From assembly GCA_963920705.1 (NCBI GenBank), contig OY987227.1, positions 7,791,602 to 7,855,601 of the forward strand: a DNA stretch of 64,000 nt. The letters are read 5' to 3'. The position numbers and the translations under genes were made by a program. The notes under the pieces were generated by a model that did not search any database, was not told the DNA's origin, and saw only the letters and a program-made list of their open reading frames with translations. This stretch comes from Odiellus spinosus (Eukaryota; Arthropoda; Arachnida; Opiliones; Phalangiidae). Shown here in pieces: positions 59,001-64,000 of this stretch (within the stretch, counting starts at the first letter, position 1; every line of letters starts with the position of its first letter).

Positions 59001-59349
59001 CAGGGTTGCCACAGTTTTTCAGATTTCCCTGACCTTTCCCAACGATTTTCCCTGACCGTTTCAGCTAAATCTACCCAATTTTTAACCTTTTATTTTTTTA
59101 TATAATTGCGTTCGCCAAACGTTTTGCACGCGTATCTTTGTTCTAATCTATACAACTGACACGGTCTGCTTCAAATCTTTTCTGCAGATAATGATTGGAA
59201 TTTCCTGGATTCTATAAAGATATTTAAATTCCCTAACTTCCCTGACTTCTTAAAATATCTTAAAATTACCAAACTTTTCCCTGACTTTTTTGGTTCAATT
59301 TCAATATTCCCTGACTTTTTCCTGTTTTCCCTTTCTTCTTACAACCCTG
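59001..59349. mobile_element. CAGGGTTG-ended MITE (349 bp)
   Basis: Perfect 8-bp terminal inverted repeat CAGGGTTG / CAACCCTG, flanked by ACCAT on both sides (58996-59000 and 59350-59354), a probable 5-bp target duplication. The interior repeats TTCCCTGACTTTT-type strings many times. It sits at the left edge of the family A copy that follows. Superfamily unassigned. Confidence 0.75.
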
Positions 59350-59770
59350 ACCATCTTCAAATTTTAATACCTCTATCGGGTTGAAGCGTTCTTAAGAAAC
59401 TAGTTTTTTTATGGACATGACGCAGTTTATTTCTGGAACATAACCAACGATATTTTGCGTACGAAAAGTAGGATTTTCTGGATTAAGTACTTTTACGAAA
59501 AAGACCGCGCGAAAGCGACGTTATCACTGGTGTCAGAACGCGCGAGAATAAACTGTAAGCTAGCTCTACAATAGCGAAATCACGCGACCATTTTGATGAC
59601 GTAGTATTGCGGGTAATTTTTATTTTAAAAATTTAGTAAATGGGGATTGTAAAATATGTATTTTTACAGTCGCTGTAATTTATTCTATGCCATATGCATA
59701 TATATTTTGAATTGTTTTTTAACGATCTTTCCGAAAATGCAACTCAATTTCCATTTCGAGTACCTGAAAA
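59350..59770 (+). mobile_element. Family A MITE, plus copy
   Basis: Begins inside the family at TTCAAATTTTAATACCTCT and runs through ATTAAGTACTTTTACG, GACCGCGCGAAAGCGACG, CGCGAGAATAAACTGTAAGC, GCGAAATCACGCGACCATT, GATGACGTAGTATTGCGGG, ATATGTATTTTTACAGTCGC and AACGATCTTTCCGAAAATGC. The usual left end is replaced by the CAGGGTTG element. Confidence 0.88.
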
Positions 59771-61298
59771 TCCTCGATCGCTTTACTTTAATAAATATGA
59801 GATTGCTGAACGTACGAACCCTAGACTAGTCTAAATTTAAGGCATCAAACAATAGAGATAAAGATAAGTTTAGTTTTATCAGCAAAGAAAACTCGGCGTG
59901 ATTTAGACGATAAATATAATATTTTGTAATATTTTTTCGGTATATCGTAAACACAAGAATATTACGCAACTAGTTATTAGGAAGAGCCCAATTTTCATAA
60001 ACAATACAAAAAAAAATCTTCTAAGAGGGGGGGGGGGGGGAAACCCACAAGAGTTTGGCCTAGCTCCGCCATCAATCGTTAAAACCCAAAACGAGTTACG
60101 CCAAAGAAAAATAATAATAAAAATAAAAATTCACTGGAAAGTTAAATGATTTCTTGCGATAACAGATGAAGGAGATGGAATATTCGAGAAGCATAAATTT
60201 TCCTAATAATACATCACTGGGCGTTTATATTTTAAATTTAATGGTAGTTTTCGCTAATTAGTCACCATCATTAAAGACGAATTAAAAACAGGCACCCTTT
60301 TTCTTCCCCTTTAAAACTATAATTTGGAGATTAATTTATGCATAAATCATTAATGTATATGAAAGGCGAATTTCATTTATATACAGGAAGGAATTTAAGA
60401 ATAAATTAAATTTGATAAAGAAGCTATAACTCAATTATTTTATTATATACTTAGTTCCAACCTTGTAAAGAATCTAAATTCACGTTCGAAAATAGGTTTT
60501 CTATGGAAATTTTGGTCCGTTCTATAAGTTGCGTCCAAGTTTAGATTTGAAATTTCGTAATATAGTCAAGTGTTCCTTGTCACCAAAAGAAATTGCACCA
60601 TTAGAGACTTCCTAAGAGCTCTTTGAGACAACTTATACGGGACCAAAAGTTATGACGTCATTTGGAGTCTACATCTAGACCTCTATAGCTTCATTTACTT
60701 CAATAATGAGTGTTAGATTTAATACGACTTAAAAACGCGAGCTAAGCCTAAATACGATTTAAACAGTGCATGGCGCACGCGATCAGATTAGCGTCATCCC
60801 ACCTTGACGTCATTAGGTAACTACGCTAAAAACTAAACCACAAGATAGTTACAAAACTGAAAGATTTGATTAGGTTGAGGTTTTTTGTATCTGTATGTAG
60901 TGAAATATATAAAAAATAGTTTCGGAATCTCATTACCCTTTAAATTTGCCAAACTACTTTTATCAATACCCTAACGTTGCGTATTAATCCGCGATAGATT
61001 CAGATTGATTACAACACTACTCGTCAAAAAATGAATTCCTTCATAATCGCTAAAAAAATCGAGAGAATGATACGACTAAAAATAAGAAAACTTGTTAAAA
61101 GAACAAAACCCTATAATCCTAAAAAAATAATAATACAGGGATTTAAGGGAATGGTTTTTTTCATCCACTGTCGTCGCGAAATAATAAGGACTTGGAAAAA
61201 AAAGAAAAAAAAAATGAGAAATAGAAAAAAACTTCCCGGGAGTTTTTCGCATAATTATTTTGCAATCTGCAGAATGCAAAGTTCTCGCCTCTTTTTTG

Positions 61299-61338
<40 letters not shown>

Positions 61339-62404
61339 CACTCTCATCCCTTTAGTTTTTTGTCTTCTTTATTAAGAAAGCCCTTACGGCTTCCTGCTAA
61401 GCCTAAAATGTGTTCGCGATGGATAGGGGAATAAAATAGAAAATATAGTAAATTTAAACTTAAAATATAGATTAAATTTTTGCCCGCTTTTATCATTGTT
61501 CAATCTTTATACGGATACAAAAGAAATTCAAGTGTAGTTGGCACAAACTACTTTCTTTATGGGGTATTAGTATCGTGTATCAATCCTCTTCAAGCTTTAA
61601 CCCTCATACTAAGATCTCTTGAACAAAAGTTTATCATGGGATAGATTTCTAGAAATTTTTAGGATTGTAACTTCCTGTTTAATAGTTGCAAAAATTACTT
61701 ATTAATCGTACTATATCTAATTATCCACGTCTCGCAGATGGGGCCACATGTCTCTAGAAGTCACTTAAGAGTATCTCTATGGCGCAGGTAGAAGTCCATT
61801 TTTAATAGTTCTAGTATAAATTTCCTAAGCTGGTTGTGATGGAAAAGGGTTTTAAATAACTATTACAATATCTGTTGAAGAATAAATTAAAATTTCCTAA
61901 CTTCATACATAGAAATACTTTTCCATAGAGAAATGTAAGAATCTTAGAGATTTTGCTTCTATCGAGACAAAACGTTTTGTAAAATAGGAAGGAATAAAGG
62001 AAAATAATGTTTTTTTGTTTTTTCGAGTACTTTGAGCGAGAGATCAGACAAGACTAGGATGAAAGGAATTTTCGGCCAAAAGTTATAATTAGGGGGCAGG
62101 GTTGCGGAAGGAAGCGACCGACCAGCTAGAACATTTTACACCTTATTAAACTACACCTATTTTATCTATTGTCTAACGGCATCGAGACTATTTCTATATA
62201 CCAAAGGGTATAGAAAAAGTCTTCTAAAAAGCAATTTACGAAAAATAGAGGAAATGTTTTAGAATTGATATTAATAGGTTAAAACTTTTGCTTATACCTT
62301 TTTAAACATAGGCAGGATAAAACCTATAGAGACCACAACATTTAAAAAACAACGCCTTTATATATTTAGGGTTTTATTTCTCTTCGGGTGTACCAGGAGT
62401 TAGT
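59771..62404. other. Gene-poor stretch with long homopolymers
   Basis: Contains 14 G at 60027-60040 and 38 T at 61301-61338. The frames at 61031-61375 and 61076-61279 are created by A/T runs. No gene or RNA seen. Confidence 0.45.
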
Positions 62405-62640
62405 AAAAACCTTATCACATGTCAGAACGTGCTAGAATTAACTGTATTCTCTACAATAGCGAAATCACGCGACTATAGTGATGATGTAGTATTGAGGGGA
62501 ATTTTTTAAAATTTCGAAAATGGCAATTATTTTAAATGTCACTGTAATTTTGTTCTATGACATATGTATATATATTTTGAATCCTTTTTTAACGATCTTT
62601 CCGAAAATGCTACTCAATTTCTATTTGGAGTTTCAACTGA
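62405..62640 (+). mobile_element. Family A MITE, right-part copy
   Basis: Starts within the core at CTTATCACATGTCAGAACG. It continues through CTACAATAGCGAAATCACGC, ATAGTGATGATGTAGTATTG, GTTCTATGACATATGTATAT and AACGATCTTTCCGAAAATGC, ending near CTATTTGGAG. The left half is missing. Confidence 0.85.
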
Positions 62641-64000
62641 AATTATATTTGGATTACGCGAGAAATTTGCGAGACAGCGTAGAGTTTAGAAATATCACCC
62701 TCTTTCAGCCCTATTTTCGAGTTATCTCGTACTAAATAACGTAATTAGGTTTATTAACTGGCCCAAACGCATTTTCACGCTCTTTTAGACATCCATTTCT
62801 GGCTCGTAAAACCAAAACTTCATTAGCTAATCGCGAAAAATATCCGCCTACTACTAGTAGTATTACTAGTAGTCGAAAAGTTTATTTCGCCAGCGCAGCG
62901 CCGAAACTCATTTCGAAAATTGCCTACGATAGCCACGCGCGAAACAGACACGGGGTCAAGCCTAACTTTATTACGACCCAGAATCTTTGTCCAGACAAAA
63001 AATAAATTTAAGGATAAATTATATTATACTCTAGGGGTTTGAGGTATAAAGAAAAAAAAAAAAAAAAAAAAAAAAAGATAAAAAACAAGTTTTTGGTCGT
63101 CAAATAACAACGCCTGTTGTACACCCAATTTTCTCCTCCCATTTGACTTCCTCTATGCCTGCAATTAACAATTTATCTTTACTTCAATCAATCCAAGGAG
63201 TAATATAATAATCCAAGTATTATAGTGGAAATTATGAACATTTACAAAGGATATATATCAATTTTTAAAAATTACTAGTAATGAAAAGAGACTTTTAATT
63301 GCAATAAATGGCCGATTTCAAGCACGTTTAGCATTGCCAAACGCTGGAATCCTCTACGTTATTACTTCATCTTTGCCTAGGACTATTAACAATTGGCACC
63401 AATCTTAGATAAACATGACTAATTAAAACCTGGCTCTCATAAGCGGCAGACAGTGCAAAGAACGCGCGTGATTTAGTTAATTTTTTCCGTACTATTTGGC
63501 CGTTAGAGGACGCTTATAAACTTTCTTATTCATTCGTATAACTATTAAAATAGATGTATATTGTTATTAGTTCTAGGCGTAATCGGTGTCTAAACGTGAA
63601 TTGGATCTCAAATTTTAATAACTAATTAAAATAAAATTGAGTTGTTTATAATTTAAATTAAATGCACTAATTAGAGTGCAATTAAAAAGGTATAAGCGCA
63701 GTTTCGAGGGGTCGAAAACTTCCCAAACTTGGTTCACTTCCACCAAAATACATCGATTCCAAAATATCTCCCAAAAACAGCTTTAAAATATGAAAAAAAT
63801 CTCTTCAGAAGAATAGAAAAGTGTCATGTGACGGCGACTATTAATTCTTATTTGTTCAAATTTTTCAAACTTCATAATTTCCATATGATCAACAAATTAT
63901 TTAAATTTGACTGATTTTTCTACGATTCTTTTGTTTAATTTTCTAAGTTTTCCATGGTCTTTTCGCCTACTTTTCCATTTATTTTTTATTTGACTTTCCC
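62641..64000. other. Stretch without a gene to the window edge
   Basis: Contains a short perfect palindrome of CTACTAGTAG type (about 62850-62874) and an A-run near 63050-63076. No gene recognised. Confidence 0.4.

Noticed and set aside
1-64000. Retrovirus-like or LTR elements, Polintons, LINEs
   Set aside because: I saw no reverse transcriptase, integrase, capsid or envelope motifs, no paired long direct terminal repeats, and no poly(A)-tailed element with a coding body.

Overview
This 64 kb window looks like repeat-rich, gene-poor nuclear DNA from an invertebrate animal. It is AT-rich, CpG is not visibly depleted, there are no operons or ribosome binding sites, and it is crowded with tandem satellites and short non-autonomous DNA transposons. 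I cannot name the species. The transposase type (DDE_Tnp_4 core with zinc fingers and a SWIM motif) is one I associate with invertebrate genomes; that is recollection, not a search.

The only long convincing protein gene is a 729-residue transposase (15233-17422, minus strand). It sits inside a 4.15 kb element (14522-18670) whose last ~1.16 kb, including the transposase C-terminus, is present a second time in inverted orientation at the other end. The arms are nearly identical, so the event or its homogenisation is recent. This is the most striking object here.

Six satellite arrays occupy about 5.9 kb: a 24-bp unit at 1-436, a 25-bp unit at 20037-21740, a ~35-bp unit at 25033-25475, a 31-bp unit at 38418-38600, a 27/28/32-bp unit at 39447-41585, and a 25/22-bp unit at 48208-49040. 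The last is bounded by terminal inverted repeats and seems to have grown from the subterminal sequence of a transposon.

MITE-like families recognised here: A (seven copies, 2220-62640), B (TTAA target sites; three intact copies plus one degraded), C (two copies, 7-bp target duplications), two single TTAA elements (30290-30435 and 46560-47266), F (two copies, one nested inside an A copy), a palindromic element at 491-791, and elements at 55269-55547 and 59001-59349. A tandem duplication at 51772-52122 carries clusters of heat-shock-element-like inverted TTC/GAA triplets.

No host gene is recognisable. Three short splice-bounded reading frames (3188-3270 plus, 5688-5739 plus, 53294-53505 minus) are candidate exons at low confidence. 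Everything else is AT-rich DNA in which I see no gene; most short open frames lie in MITEs or satellites or are chance frames.
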